In this document: piece after piece, positions 41,217-51,500 of the stretch
Layout of the letters: each line of letters opens with the position of its first letter
How positions within the stretch are numbered: the first letter of the stretch is position 1
From: Laspinema palackyanum D2a
GTDB lineage: Bacteria > Cyanobacteriota > Cyanobacteriia > Cyanobacteriales > Laspinemataceae
Direction: 5' to 3'
NCBI GenBank assembly: GCA_025370845.1
Contig: JAMXFF010000026.1
Span: 48,616-112,615 of the forward strand
Length of the DNA: 64,000 bases
Made by a program: the position numbers and the translations under genes
Notes under the pieces: model-generated
Databases searched by the model: none
The model's input: the letters and a program-made list of their open reading frames with translations, nothing else
Told to the model about the DNA's origin: nothing

Positions 41217-43103
41217 ATGAAAAGACGGAATGTATTAAAATATCTAAGCATGAGTGCTGCTACAGTAGGTCTAAGCCAAATTTCCTGTAATGCTCAATCG
41301 CAGGAAAAGTACAATGTTTTATTTTTAGCGATCGATGATTTACGACCTCAACTTAAAAGCTATGGTGAGGCACAAATGTTGACGCCAAACCTGGATAAAT
41401 TGGCAGATAGAGGGGTGTTATTCGAGCGTGCCTATTGCCAAATTCCGGTGTGTGGTGCTTCGAGATTAAGCGTTATGACGGGTGCAAGACCCAATAAAAG
41501 TCCCGGAGAACCTGTGGGGAGATTCTGGAGTTATCATTCCAGATTAGATGAACCTGTTGAGAATTGGCGCGGTAACTTAGAACCGGCGGGGATTAACCGT
41601 CCTAAAACACCGGAGGGAAACCCTGCGCCAACCCTCCCCATGCTTTTCAAGCAACAGGGGTACAATACCCAGTCTGTAGGGAAAATTTATCATGTGATGG
41701 ATGACGATCTTGATGCGTGGAATTATGGGATGACGCGGTTTAAAGATATTCGAGTTTATAATATTCCAGGCAATGAAAGGAATGCTTATGAAATCGGCGA
41801 AAATCAGCCTGATAATGCCTATCCCGATGGAATCACTAGAGACCTGGCGATCGCCGCTTTGCGAAATTTAAAAGAACAGCAAAAACCTTTCTTTTTAGCA
41901 CTAGGATTTGTCAAGCCTCATTTGCCGTTCAATTGTCCTAAAAAATATTGGGATATGTACGATCGCAATACCATAGAACTAGCACAAAATCCTTTTGCTC
42001 CTACCGATGCACCCTCAGAGTCTTTACATGATTGGGGGGAACTCAGAGGGTATCGAAATCTCGTTTTTAGTGATGAAACCCAATCTCAGTTAGATGAAGA
42101 GTATGCTAGAACTCTGATTCACGGTTATTATGCTTGTACCACATTTGTTGATACCTGTATTGGGTCGGTTTTGGATGAACTGGAGCGATTGGGACTGCGA
42201 GACAATACAATTATTGTAGTTTGGGGAGATCATGGCTTTTTATTAGGAGAACATAATTTATGGGCCAAGACTACCAATTATGAACTTGCTTTGCGGGTTC
42301 CTTTAATTATTGATGTGCCTGGAAAATTCAAACCTGCAAAAACATCCGCATTAGTAGAATTGGTGGATATCTATCCCACCCTTTGCGAGCTTGTGGGTAT
42401 TGAACCTCCCCAGCATTTAGAAGGAACCAGTTTAGTTCCGCTTTTAAATAATCCTCAGCGAGCTTGGAAAGGAGCAGTTTTTAGTCGGTACGAGTATGGC
42501 GATACGATTCTAACCGATCGCTATAACTACACGGAATATATCGATGTAGAGGATAATTTTTTGTCACGAATGCTCTATGATCGCCACCTCGATCCATTAG
42601 AAACTCGGAATATTGCCAATTTGCCAGAAAATGCAGCTTTGGTAGAAACCTTGAGCGAATTACTCGCGATCGGCTGGAAAAGGGCTGCTGTATTTGGCAA
42701 TGGCAATTTTCCCATACCCTTCGATGTTTTACCCGATGGAACCATCATCGTTCCTGACTCTATTTCTAGGAGCAAATCTTCTCAATTGTTCCCGGCTTCT
42801 CCACGGGTGAGTTTGAAAGCGAAGGAAATCGAAATTCTGAACAAACAAGCGACCCTTTCTATGGGTACGCAAAAGGACTTGACGTTCCAGATTGAGAGTG
42901 GCGATCGCTTCCAAATTGCTCGTTTATGGTTGGTTGAAAAACAAGACCCTACCAAGAATGCGATCAGGGTAGAGATGATAGGAAATCAATCGATTGTTGG
43001 GCGATGGAGTTCCCCTAAACCCGGAGACTATTTTTACCAACTACATCTCAAAAAAAGTAATGAAAATTATATTGTTAAAACGGGAACAGTTAAACTTGTC
43101 TAA
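41217..43103 (+). CDS. Secreted type I sulfatase (iduronate/choline-sulfatase-like)
   Basis: A 628-residue sulfatase. The N-terminus has a twin-arginine-like signal (KRRNVLKYLSMSAATVGLS) ending in a possible lipobox at QISC. The active-site motif is VCGASRLSVMTG, with Cys79 as the likely formylglycine precursor; the usual Pro two positions later is Ala here. Metal ligands are seen in AIDDLRPQ and VWGDHGFLLGEHN. It should remove sulfate from a sulfated sugar or choline ester outside the cytoplasm. The C-terminal part (about 510-628) is an added beta-rich domain. Confidence 0.85.
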   Translation: MKRRNVLKYLSMSAATVGLSQISCNAQSQEKYNVLFLAIDDLRPQLKSYGEAQMLTPNLDKLADRGVLFERAYCQIPVCGASRLSVMTGARPNKSPGEPVGRFWSYHSRLDEPVENWRGNLEPAGINRPKTPEGNPAPTLPMLFKQQGYNTQSVGKIYHVMDDDLDAWNYGMTRFKDIRVYNIPGNERNAYEIGENQPDNAYPDGITRDLAIAALRNLKEQQKPFFLALGFVKPHLPFNCPKKYWDMYDRNTIELAQNPFAPTDAPSESLHDWGELRGYRNLVFSDETQSQLDEEYARTLIHGYYACTTFVDTCIGSVLDELERLGLRDNTIIVVWGDHGFLLGEHNLWAKTTNYELALRVPLIIDVPGKFKPAKTSALVELVDIYPTLCELVGIEPPQHLEGTSLVPLLNNPQRAWKGAVFSRYEYGDTILTDRYNYTEYIDVEDNFLSRMLYDRHLDPLETRNIANLPENAALVETLSELLAIGWKRAAVFGNGNFPIPFDVLPDGTIIVPDSISRSKSSQLFPASPRVSLKAKEIEILNKQATLSMGTQKDLTFQIESGDRFQIARLWLVEKQDPTKNAIRVEMIGNQSIVGRWSSPKPGDYFYQLHLKKSNENYIVKTGTVKLV

Positions 43104-43134
43104 GTTAGGGTAATGAATGAGTAGAGTAATTATG

Positions 43135-43244
43135 CTACGAACATTCAGAAAACGACTGAAGTCGTTACTACGAACATGACGAGAACGACTTCAGTCGTTA
43201 CTACGAACAATTGAAGAGAACGACTGAAGTCGTTACTACAAACA
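43135..43244. repeat. R1 repeat cluster (three copies)
   Basis: Three copies of the GTTCGTAGTAACGACTT / AACGACTGAAGTCGTT palindromic unit in mixed orientation, with the centre ACGACTTCAGTCGT. They fill the gap between the convergent sulfatase and SLH genes. Confidence 0.85.
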
Positions 43245-43254
43245 TGAAGAATGA

Positions 43255-43890
43255 TTAGTTTGGGATGTCTGGGATAGTGCCTGGATTGTTTTGTTTGGCT
43301 AAATATTGACTTAAGGCATAAGCCATATCTGCACGAGTCATGGGTTGTAAGGGATTGAGGGCGTTATTGTTGCCAATATTCACTAACTCCTCAAAGATAG
43401 CTGTAGCTAAGGCTTGTCTAGCCCAATCTGGGGTTTGATAGCCGTCTTGATAGGAGTTTAGAAGGCGATTAACATCGGCCTCATTAAGCATTAAAACACC
43501 CAAAGCTTGGGCGAAAATGGCAAATCCTTCGGCGCGAGTTACGGGTTGATTGGGATGAAATCTGCCGGTTAAATCGCCTTTCATAATCCCCGTTTCTAGG
43601 GCAATTTCAATGTCTTTATAGGCCCAATGGGAGGGTGGAACATCGGGAATGGGTTGATTTTGGTTAGTAACTGTATTTCGTTGGTCTAGTTGAAAGGTTT
43701 TGACGAGAATAGAGGCGAGTTCGGCCCGAACAACGCCGCGTTCGGGATGAAATTGTCCGTCGGGATATTGAGTCATTAACCCGGATTCAAGGACGATTTG
43801 AATGGGATTAAGGGATTGTTGTGCGCGGACGGAAATCATCATGCTTTGTAGCAGTAAGGTGACGGAAATGAGGGTTAAAATTTTCTTCAT
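43255..43890 (-). CDS. Secreted SLH-domain protein
   Basis: A 211-residue protein with a signal peptide (residues 1-23, ending VRAQ) and three SLH repeats: GLMTQYPDGQFHPERGV, GIMKGDLTGRFHPNQPV and NNALNPLQPMTRADMA, each followed by the R/T-R-A-E/D-x-A helix. SLH domains bind cell-wall polymers, so this is likely a periplasmic or surface protein without further domains. Confidence 0.85.
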   Translation of the reverse strand: MKKILTLISVTLLLQSMMISVRAQQSLNPIQIVLESGLMTQYPDGQFHPERGVVRAELASILVKTFQLDQRNTVTNQNQPIPDVPPSHWAYKDIEIALETGIMKGDLTGRFHPNQPVTRAEGFAIFAQALGVLMLNEADVNRLLNSYQDGYQTPDWARQALATAIFEELVNIGNNNALNPLQPMTRADMAYALSQYLAKQNNPGTIPDIPN

Positions 43891-44198
43891 AGCGTGAGGA
43901 TAGTTCTCTCAAAACGGTTAGGGTTGAGCGCATTTGGTGTGAGGGGTCAGGAATCCAGGTGTTACAGAGTCAGGCGTGGAAGACAGCGATCGCTCTATGT
44001 TAGGTCCCTCACCTCCATAAACAGCGCTATGGTATAGAACTACAACGGGGATTTGACTCGATAAGGATTTTCTGGTAGGATTCGGCTGCTCAAGTGACGA
44101 TTTCCATTATCCGATCGCCAGGGGCGCAAGGCAAGGGAGTCGGTTGTCTATCTCAGGGTGGGGTCTGGGACTTCCCTGAAAAATTTTTGGGGTTGAGC

Positions 44199-44227
44199 TT
44201 GAACTATTTTGAAAACTAGGATACAAT
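44199..44227 (+). promoter_or_regulatory. Sigma-70 promoter of the 60-aa gene
   Basis: TTGAAC (44199-44204), a 17-nt spacer and TACAAT (44222-44227). Transcription would start near 44234, leaving a leader of about 260 nt before the ATG at 44495. Confidence 0.7.
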
Positions 44228-44374
44228 TGAACAGCGCAATGGGTCTTAATCCTTCATCACTCCAGACCAGAGGATTTCAAGCTCCGTCTCTAGCCTAAGA
44301 TGAAACCAAACCTGATAGCCTAATTGAGGCGACAGTCTCTAGGGAACCTTACCGGAACCACCCCGTCTCCATCT

Positions 44375-44414
44375 CCGTAATTTCACGCACAGAGAAAGTT
44401 CCGTAATTTTACGG
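44375..44414 (+). promoter_or_regulatory. Paired 13-mers and small palindrome in the leader
   Basis: CCGTAATTTCACG (44375-44387) and CCGTAATTTTACG (44401-44413) are 26 bp apart; the second extends to the perfect palindrome CCGTAATTTTACGG. They may be a protein-binding site or part of an RNA structure controlling the 60-aa gene. Confidence 0.4.
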
Positions 44415-44494
44415 AGATAGATCGAGCGATTCCACCGATGATTTTTCCCAGGATGAGCGACAGAATAGTAAGCATAGAGTTCAGGTAAAAGATT

Positions 44495-44677
44495 ATGCAA
44501 GTTACAGCAACGGTCCGCGATATGTTCATCAATGCTTCTCTCTCTCAGCAAATCAGTTTCCACGATTGGGTGCTCTTAAATGCATTACCGGAGTCCAACC
44601 TCTCTCAAGAAGAGAGACGCATGATCAAACGCTTACTGCACAGCGTGAGACGCGGTTGGTTTCGGGTGCTAAGCTAA
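44495..44677 (+). CDS. Conserved cyanobacterial 60-aa protein
   Basis: A 60-residue basic protein with the core SQQISFHDWVLLNAL ... LSQEERRMIKRLLHSVRRGW, which I recognise as a short protein type widespread in cyanobacteria with no assigned function. Two helices with an Arg-rich end suggest nucleic-acid or protein binding. It has its own promoter, a long leader and a strong terminator, so it is a single-gene unit that is probably tightly controlled. Confidence 0.75.
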   Translation: MQVTATVRDMFINASLSQQISFHDWVLLNALPESNLSQEERRMIKRLLHSVRRGWFRVLS

Positions 44678-44705
44678 ACGAGACCTGAGAGCAATTTTCT
44701 CAAGT

Positions 44706-44730
44706 CCGGTTTCGCAGAAACCGGCTTTTT
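44706..44730. terminator. Rho-independent terminator after the 60-aa gene
   Basis: CCGGTTTC (44706-44713), loop GCA, GAAACCGG (44717-44724), then CTTTTT. It lies 28 nt after the stop and 13 nt before the end of the convergent cobA-hemD gene. Confidence 0.9.
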
Positions 44731-44742
44731 GTGTAGAGAGGG

Positions 44743-46359
44743 TCAATAAATCCCCTCACCCTTTGACAGTAAGGCTTGTAGCAAGCCGTCGAGTGTATAT
44801 TCCTCAGCTTCCACATCGACTCTTCCGAGTAATTCATAACAGGTTTTTGACGTTTGCGGACCAATTGAAGCAATTCGCACGTTATTTAATAAGCTTTGCC
44901 AAGAGCGATCGCCACTGCGGGATTGGCGATCGAGTAACTGACAAAAGTTTCGCACGGTTTTGGAACTGGCAAAGGTGACGATATCAATGCGCCTCTGTTG
45001 TAGTGCTTTCCATGCTTCCGGCGCGATCGCCTCGGGACAACCCGACTCATAGGCAGCAACTTCTTCCACAATTGCACCTTGCGTCGTAAACTCCGCAACT
45101 AATACTTCTCGTCCCCCGGTTTCTACCCGAGGAAACAATATTTTTTGTCCCGATACATCCTCTGGAAATTGTTCTACCAGGGAATCCGCGACAAAATCCG
45201 GGGGAATATAATCCGCTGTCAAACTCCGCTGTTGCAAGGTGGCAGCAGTTTTTTTGCCAACGACTGCAATTTTAACTCCCGCCAGGATACGGGTATCTTT
45301 TCCTATCGCAAGGAGGCGATCGCAGAAGTAATCCACAGCATTGGCAGAGGTGAGAATTAACCAGTCAAACTCCGAAATTCGGGCGATCGCACTATCCAGC
45401 GACTCCCAACTAGAAGGAGGACGAATTTCCAAGGCAGGCATTTCGATTACCGTTGCACCCGCATCGGTTAGCATTTCGGTAAAGGTACTCGATTGTCCCG
45501 CCGATCGCGTGACGAGAACGGTTTTTCCCGTTAAATCCGAGGCAGAATTAGGGGAAGAATTTGCAGCGTGAGAGGAATAGTTAGACATGGAAACATCAGC
45601 AGAATCGGGAGAGAGTGGACGACGAGAGGGGGAGTCGGGAAGCAGATAGTCGCGCAATTTGACCACTTCGCCAATCACCATCACCGCAGGAGAGAGAGAT
45701 TCCCCTCGGGTGCGATCGCGGATATCGGCAAAGGTCCCTGTCCAGATAAACTGCCGACTGGTGCCACAAGCGCGAATAATGGCGATCGGAGTTTGTGGGG
45801 ATTTGCCATGTTGTAGCAACTGCCGCAGGATTTCATCCAGTTGCCGAGTCCCCATTAAAATCACCAGGGTGGGGGTTCGTGTCAGGGTTTCCCAGTCGAG
45901 GCGATCGCAATCATGTCCCGTCACCACGGTAAACGAGTGACTCATCACCGGATCCGTGAGGGGAATTCCGGCGAGTAAGGGTCCCGCTAACGCCGAAGAA
46001 ATGCCGGGGATGACTTCATACGGACATCTTGCCGCCTTCAACGCCTGGATTTCCTCCGTACAGCGTCCGAAAATAAAGGGGTCTCCACTTTTCAGGCGAA
46101 CCACCCGCTTGCCTTGCTGACATTGCGCCACCAAGAGGCGATCGATATCCGCCTGTTGCCAACTGGGTTGTCCACCGCGTTTGCCGACATGGATCCTCTG
46201 ACAACCGGCAGGAGCCAATTGCAACAAAGACTCATCAATCAGGGCATCATACACGATCGCCTCCGCTTCTGCCAACAATTGCCGCGATCGTACCGTTAAA
46301 TAGGCAGCATCCCCAGGACCTGCACCCACCAAATAGACAATTCCCCCTGTTTCAGTCAC
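44743..46359 (-). CDS. cobA-hemD: Fused uroporphyrinogen-III C-methyltransferase / uroporphyrinogen-III synthase
   Basis: A 538-residue fusion. Residues 1 to about 245 are the SAM-dependent methyltransferase (YLVGAGPGDAAYLT, VVRLKSGDPFIFGR, GISSALAGPLLAGIPLT) that makes precorrin-2 for siroheme and B12. After a Ser/Pro-rich linker (about 246-275), residues 280-535 are the HemD synthase (KTVLVTRSAGQ, WLILTSANAVDYF) that closes the tetrapyrrole ring for heme, chlorophyll and siroheme. The fusion lets one protein supply and branch the pathway. Confidence 0.92.
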   Translation of the reverse strand: MTETGGIVYLVGAGPGDAAYLTVRSRQLLAEAEAIVYDALIDESLLQLAPAGCQRIHVGKRGGQPSWQQADIDRLLVAQCQQGKRVVRLKSGDPFIFGRCTEEIQALKAARCPYEVIPGISSALAGPLLAGIPLTDPVMSHSFTVVTGHDCDRLDWETLTRTPTLVILMGTRQLDEILRQLLQHGKSPQTPIAIIRACGTSRQFIWTGTFADIRDRTRGESLSPAVMVIGEVVKLRDYLLPDSPSRRPLSPDSADVSMSNYSSHAANSSPNSASDLTGKTVLVTRSAGQSSTFTEMLTDAGATVIEMPALEIRPPSSWESLDSAIARISEFDWLILTSANAVDYFCDRLLAIGKDTRILAGVKIAVVGKKTAATLQQRSLTADYIPPDFVADSLVEQFPEDVSGQKILFPRVETGGREVLVAEFTTQGAIVEEVAAYESGCPEAIAPEAWKALQQRRIDIVTFASSKTVRNFCQLLDRQSRSGDRSWQSLLNNVRIASIGPQTSKTCYELLGRVDVEAEEYTLDGLLQALLSKGEGIY

Positions 46360-46473
46360 AATTGCTTGTCCCTTTTGACATCCTCAGACGGTATCTTACC
46401 CTGATTGGGGTGGCACTGCTGCCTTTTATAGTATTTTCGATCAGGAGTGCTTCATCGAAAATAACCCGAAACC

Positions 46474-47289
46474 ATGTCAACCCCCCCGCAAACCATCTCC
46501 CTCCTCTGTCCCACGCGAGGACGTCCAGAACAGGCATTACGACTAGCTTTGAGCGTGTTAAACACGGCATCTCAACCCCAGCGAGTCGAACTGCTGTTTT
46601 ATGTAGATGATGACGACAGCAAACAATCCGAGTATTTGGAACAGTTTAAAACCCATAAACCGAAATTGGACCGATTTCGCCGCTGTGGGTTTTTATTAGG
46701 AGAGGCGATCGGGATTTCCAAAGCATGGAACGAACTCGCCAGTCGCTGCGAAGGTAACCTCTTAATTATGGCAGCGGATGACCAAACCTACAACGATTTC
46801 GGATGGGACGATCGCCTCGATATCGAAACCCAGAAATATCCCGATGAAATCTTTTGTATGTGGTTCAACGAAGGACATTGGCAAGAAAAACTCTGTACCT
46901 TCCCCATCGTTTCCCGCAAATGGTGTCAAACATTAGGCTATTTTACCACCGGATTATTTGAATGCCTCTATGACGATATGTGGATTTGGGAAATTGCCAA
47001 ACGAGTCGGCAGATTGCATTACATTCCTGATATCCTAACGGAACATTTACACTGGGGATATGGTAAAGCAGAAATCGATGAAACCTATCAGCATAAACAA
47101 GTCGATGCCGACAAAAACTTAAAACCCGCAGTTTATCGAGACATGGATTTATATTGCAGAACCGTTCCCTATCGAGAAACCGATGCCAGACGGATTGCTG
47201 CCGTCATGCAAGGACAAGTTTACCTCTACCCCGCACAGTTAATGGTTCCCGGCAAATCCACCATCTTCGATCGCCGAGACAAAGATTAA
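46474..47289 (+). CDS. Glycosyltransferase-like (GT-A fold) protein
   Basis: A 271-residue protein with a family-2-like start ISLLCPTRGRPEQALRLALS, a metal-binding acidic run YVDDDDSKQ and the acceptor-side LIMAADDQTYND. It probably transfers a sugar from a nucleotide sugar, but acceptor and donor are unknown. The FkbM methyltransferase and the giant TPR-glycosyltransferase genes lie downstream on the other strand, so the region may serve glycan or glycopeptide synthesis. Confidence 0.65.
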   Translation: MSTPPQTISLLCPTRGRPEQALRLALSVLNTASQPQRVELLFYVDDDDSKQSEYLEQFKTHKPKLDRFRRCGFLLGEAIGISKAWNELASRCEGNLLIMAADDQTYNDFGWDDRLDIETQKYPDEIFCMWFNEGHWQEKLCTFPIVSRKWCQTLGYFTTGLFECLYDDMWIWEIAKRVGRLHYIPDILTEHLHWGYGKAEIDETYQHKQVDADKNLKPAVYRDMDLYCRTVPYRETDARRIAAVMQGQVYLYPAQLMVPGKSTIFDRRDKD

Positions 47290-47300
47290 TCTTCCCAATT

Positions 47301-47557
47301 GTTCGTAGCAACGACTTCAGTCGTTCTCCCTCTTAGTTCGTAGTAACGACTTCAGTCGTTCTATTCTCTTATGTTCGTAGTAACGACTTCAGTCGTTCTC
47401 TTAGTTTGTTTGAAACCACGCAGGGTTTTGTTGGCAATGTATCTCAAATTGTAGGAACCCGGAAACGACTGAAGTCGTTACTACAAACGGGGGGAATAAT
47501 GACTGAAGTCGTTACTACAAACGGGGAAGATAACGACTGAAGTCGTTACTACGAACG
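47301..47557. repeat. Two facing R1 repeat clusters (six copies)
   Basis: Three copies of GTTCGTAGTAACGACTT(CAGTCGTT) read forward at 47301-47398 and three read reverse at 47463-47557. The clusters are reverse complements and can pair over a central 65 nt. They lie between convergent genes. Confidence 0.85.
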
Positions 47558-47569
47558 GGGAAACAGGAT

Positions 47570-48409
47570 TTAAAAATTATCACTTAAGGCGAAGACTAAA
47601 TTAAACACATATTGCGAATTGTAATATTGATTTGGGGATAATTTCACCCAGTGGGGGGAGTCGTTTTGCAATAAATAGGGACTGTATCCTAGAGATGCCA
47701 TAAACTCTCGTAACTGTTTTTCATCAGTTCCCATTTTCTGTAAGGCAAAGCGATTAATTTCGGCAATAATGTAGGGGACTTGATAGGTAGTTAGGGTTTG
47801 TAAGGAACCTTGCAAAACTTGATGTTCGGCCCCTTCTGTGTCAATTTTAATCAGTTTTACCCCCGTTAATCCTTTGTCTCGGACAACTTCATCCAGGGTT
47901 GTCATGGGTAGAGTCGAGGTTTGAGGGTGACTGCGACTGATTTTATTAAATTGATGCAATCCCACATCCCATAAGGCGTGTCCCCCATCATTATCGGCAT
48001 TATAGAAGAATTCTACAGCTTTTGTTTCGGAACCCAAGACGGTGGGAATTACCTCCATTTGTGGGAACTGATTTAAGGTAATATGGTCTTGAATCCAGTT
48101 AATATTGGTTTTATCGGGTTCAATGCTAATTACTCTGCCAGTTTCGCCGACTAGAATGGCAGCGATGAGGGAGTAATAGCCAATATGTGCGCCAATATCA
48201 ATAAAAGTATCCCCGGGTTTTAACACCCGTTCTAAAAATTTGGATTCTTCGGGTTCATAGAATTTCCCCTGGGAAAAGTAGTTCCACATGATTTTTTGGC
48301 TAAATTTGGAAATATCCAAATCTAGGCGCAATTTATGATAGTCCTGATTCAGTCGAACTAACAGATTAAAGGGTTTTCTTTGGGAAGATTCGGGCAAGGT
48401 TTGAGTCAT
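47570..48409 (-). CDS. FkbM family methyltransferase
   Basis: A 279-residue SAM-dependent O-methyltransferase of the FkbM type: the SAM-binding motif TFIDIGAHIGYYSLIA near residue 72, then GRVISIEPDKTN and KIDTEGAEHQVLQG, the conserved acidic pair. Such enzymes often methylate sugars or polyketide hydroxyls. The neighbouring glycosyltransferase genes suggest a glycan target (inference). Confidence 0.85.
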   Translation of the reverse strand: MTQTLPESSQRKPFNLLVRLNQDYHKLRLDLDISKFSQKIMWNYFSQGKFYEPEESKFLERVLKPGDTFIDIGAHIGYYSLIAAILVGETGRVISIEPDKTNINWIQDHITLNQFPQMEVIPTVLGSETKAVEFFYNADNDGGHALWDVGLHQFNKISRSHPQTSTLPMTTLDEVVRDKGLTGVKLIKIDTEGAEHQVLQGSLQTLTTYQVPYIIAEINRFALQKMGTDEKQLREFMASLGYSPYLLQNDSPHWVKLSPNQYYNSQYVFNLVFALSDNF

Positions 48410-48484
48410 GGATTAACAGTTAGCAGCAGGATGGACAACAGGGGGAAATAATACCAAATCACCGTATCAAAAGCCAGTTTTTTC

Positions 48485-48540
48485 TCTTAGCCCGCGCAGG
48501 CGGGCTTAGTCCGCTTTCCTCCCCACCCTTTAGGGTGCGG
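48485..48540 (-). repeat. Palindromic repeat (family R2)
   Basis: Reverse-strand reading: CCGCACCCTAAAGGGTGGGG, then AAGCCCGCCTGCGCGGGCTAA. It is the intergenic form of the repeats inside the porin and giant TPR genes and lies 18 bp after the end of the giant gene. Confidence 0.75.
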
Positions 48541-48557
48541 ATTTTCGGCAAATCACT

Positions 48558-51500
48558 TTACAGAATTTCTCCTAGAATTTCTAGTAGGCGATTAACTTGG
48601 TTTTCCCAGGTCCATTGTTGCATGAATTGGGCCGCAGCAATGCCTTTTTGTTGGGCATTTTCACGATTTTGATAGAGGGTTTCCAGGGTTTCGATAATTT
48701 CCTCAATGTCCGATTCTCCCCACCCTTCGACGCCGATAAACTGGGGGGTGGGTTGGACGGGTTTCTGAATTTTTAAGGGATAGCAATGATTGGGGTCAAT
48801 CAAATCTAAATGTCCGGTATTGGCGGATAAAATAGTGGGAATTCCGCAAGCCATTGTTTCCATTGCGACAAGGTTGGTTCCCCCTTCGCAACGGTTAGTA
48901 AAGAGGGCGCAGTCCGCTTCTCGGATGATTTGCGGCATCAGATAATTAGGAATTGCACCAATATCGATAAAGGAGTCAGGATTTAACCCATTGTTAAGTA
49001 GCCACTCGCTAAGATTTAAGCGTTTATCTGCCCCAATTTTGGGTAGTCCGGTGACATGACCCGTGGTTTCGAGTCCGCGCATGAATTGGGGCCAAAAGTT
49101 ATGCCATGCGGTGATGAGTAAGGCTTCGGGGTGACGCTGTTGGAAGGCTTTAAAGGCGGCGATGACGATATCTTGCCCTTTGCGATATTCTAGTTTGCCA
49201 CCGCTGAAGATGACGAAGCGATCGCCAAATAAATTAGACTTAGGGGCGGGATGAAACCAGGTGGGGTCAATCCCTTGGGGTAATGCCTGAACTGTGGTAA
49301 TTCCCTGACTTTTCAGAACTTCAGCATTCCAAGTGGAACCCGCAACAATTAACAGATATTCCTGGGCTAATTTGCGTTTTTCTGGGGTGAAATTTGTATC
49401 TTCAAAGAAGATTAAGCCGATATTCTGTTTGCCGCCGAGTTGTTTGGTGGTGGCAACACTGCTAAAGTTATTGCCGAGGGCATGAAGGACGGGAAAATCA
49501 CACCAAATCGGTTTGCCGGGGTTTTGATTCCGCAATTGTTCTAAATTTTGATACCGATCGCAGGCAGGTTTCAGTTGCGATCGCATCAACGGATTCACTA
49601 CCCCCGAGGTATCCGGTTGTAGCAATAACATCGGTTCATATCCCGGGTTTTTTTGCAGTTGCAGGGTGAGATTTGTCCCATAAATCCCCCACCCTGTCAT
49701 CTGATTTATCGGCCATGCAAGGCCCAATCTCAAGGGTTTCTGAGCCGGTTTTGGAACGGATTGGGTGCGATCGCCCATTGATTCAGTCATCATCGATTTG
49801 GGGTTCATATTCCCTTCACCTTCTAACAGTGTTTTAGCCCGGGTTGGGCTGATTTTGCCGACAATAGGCTGCTGGGACCGGGGTTGTTTTGGCCCCACCG
49901 GGGACGGGTGGGTGATGATTGTATCAGGGTGACTCACCCGATCGCCCAAGGCAACTGCTACCCGATCGCAAACCTCTTGCCAGTTTCCCGGTTGGGTTTG
50001 CCGAAACAGGCGCAGGGTGGGATACCAAGGGGAATCACTGCGATCGCGCATCCACCGCCAATCCGGCGCAAAGGGTAGCAACACCCAAACGGGTTTCCCT
50101 AATGCACCCGCTAAATGAGCAACAGCAGTATCAATCGTAATCACCAGATCTAATTGGGCGATCGCCCCAGCAGTATCGGCAAAATCCTCCAATTGCGCGG
50201 ATAAATCCGTGAGAGTCGCCGGGGGATTCTCTAAGGGTTGTCCTTTTTGGAGACTATATAACGTCACTCCGGGAATCTCCCCTAGGGGTAACAAGTGCTC
50301 TAACGGACAGGATCGATTGCGTTGGTTCCCATACCGGGGACTACCTGCCCACACAATGCCTACTTTAAAGTGAGGACTTTCCAGGATGACGGAGGGCGGA
50401 TTCGGAGGCGTTAAATAAGGCACAGTGGCAGGAATGGTGTCTAAAGTTGTCCCCAGCAGGTAGGGCAAACTCATCAAAGAGGCGGTGATATCAAAAGGCG
50501 GTAACGGTTCTCCGGTGGGAATCAGGCGATCACAGGGTAGGGTTGAGAATAATGGGATCAGGGATTTTGGACATTGCAAGATGACTCGTCCCCCCCGTTG
50601 GGCGACTTGGGGGAGGTAGCGAATAAATTGGATGCTGTCTCCAAATCCCAATTCTGTATAAAGCAGCAAGGTTTTTCCGGAAAAGTCGCTGCCATCCCAT
50701 GCGGGTAGCAAGGAGAATTGGGATGTTTCATCTTGCCGCTGGTTGCGCCATTCGTATTCCGCAAATCCTCGGGAATAGTCCCCTGTCATTAATAAAGCAA
50801 ACCCCAGATTTGTGTGGGTATCGGCATCATTTGGGGCAATCGTTAATGCCGTTTCATAGGCGGCGATCGCCCCCTCCGGTTGATTGATTTCTAGGTAAGT
50901 GTTCCCTAAATTAAAATAGGCATTGAGATAGTTTGGCTTGAGGGCGATCGCCTGGTGATATTGGGCAATTGCTGCCTCGGGTTGATCCTGGTTTTTCAGG
51001 CAATTTCCCAAATTATAATAGGCTTCAGCACAGTTGGGATGACTGACAATCATTTGTTGAAATTGCTCAAGGATTTCCTGATTTCCCTCCCCTGAATCGA
51101 TGGATTCAGTCGAAAAATTAGCCACCGTTTGCCGCAATTCTTGGGTAATGCGATCGCCAACTTCCTGCCAGTCTCCCGGTTGTGTTTGTCGGAATAATCG
51201 CAGACTCGGATACCAAGGCGACTCGGAACCCTCCAGTCCCCAACGCCAATCGGGAGTATAAGCTAATAACAGCCAAGTGGGTTTCCCCATTGCCCCAGCT
51301 AAATGGGCAACGGAGGTATCCACGGTAATAATTAAGTCTAATTGGGAGATTGCCGCAGCGGTGTCGGCAAAATCATCCAGGGATGGTCCTAAATCCTCCA
51401 AGGGTAAGTTTCTCCCTTGCCAATTTTGCCCCGCTTGCCCTTTTTGAAGGCTATAAAATTCGACCCCGGGAACCGTTAAAAAATTCTGGAAAATATCCAG

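Larger units (their letters stand above)
43891..44494. other. 600-bp gap holding the promoter and leader of the 60-aa gene
   Basis: The left half shows only a HIP1 site and no gene. The right half has a strong promoter (44199-44227) and a roughly 260-nt untranslated leader with paired CCGTAATTT(C/T)ACG motifs. Confidence 0.5.

Noticed and set aside
43135..43244. Repeated units looking like a short CRISPR array (also 47301-47557)
   Set aside because: Units are strong palindromes in both orientations with irregular, short gaps and no cas genes; they are interspersed repeats.
44339..44563. 74-codon reverse frame overlapping the 60-aa gene
   Set aside because: The forward 60-aa protein is a known conserved type with promoter and terminator; the reverse frame has no support.
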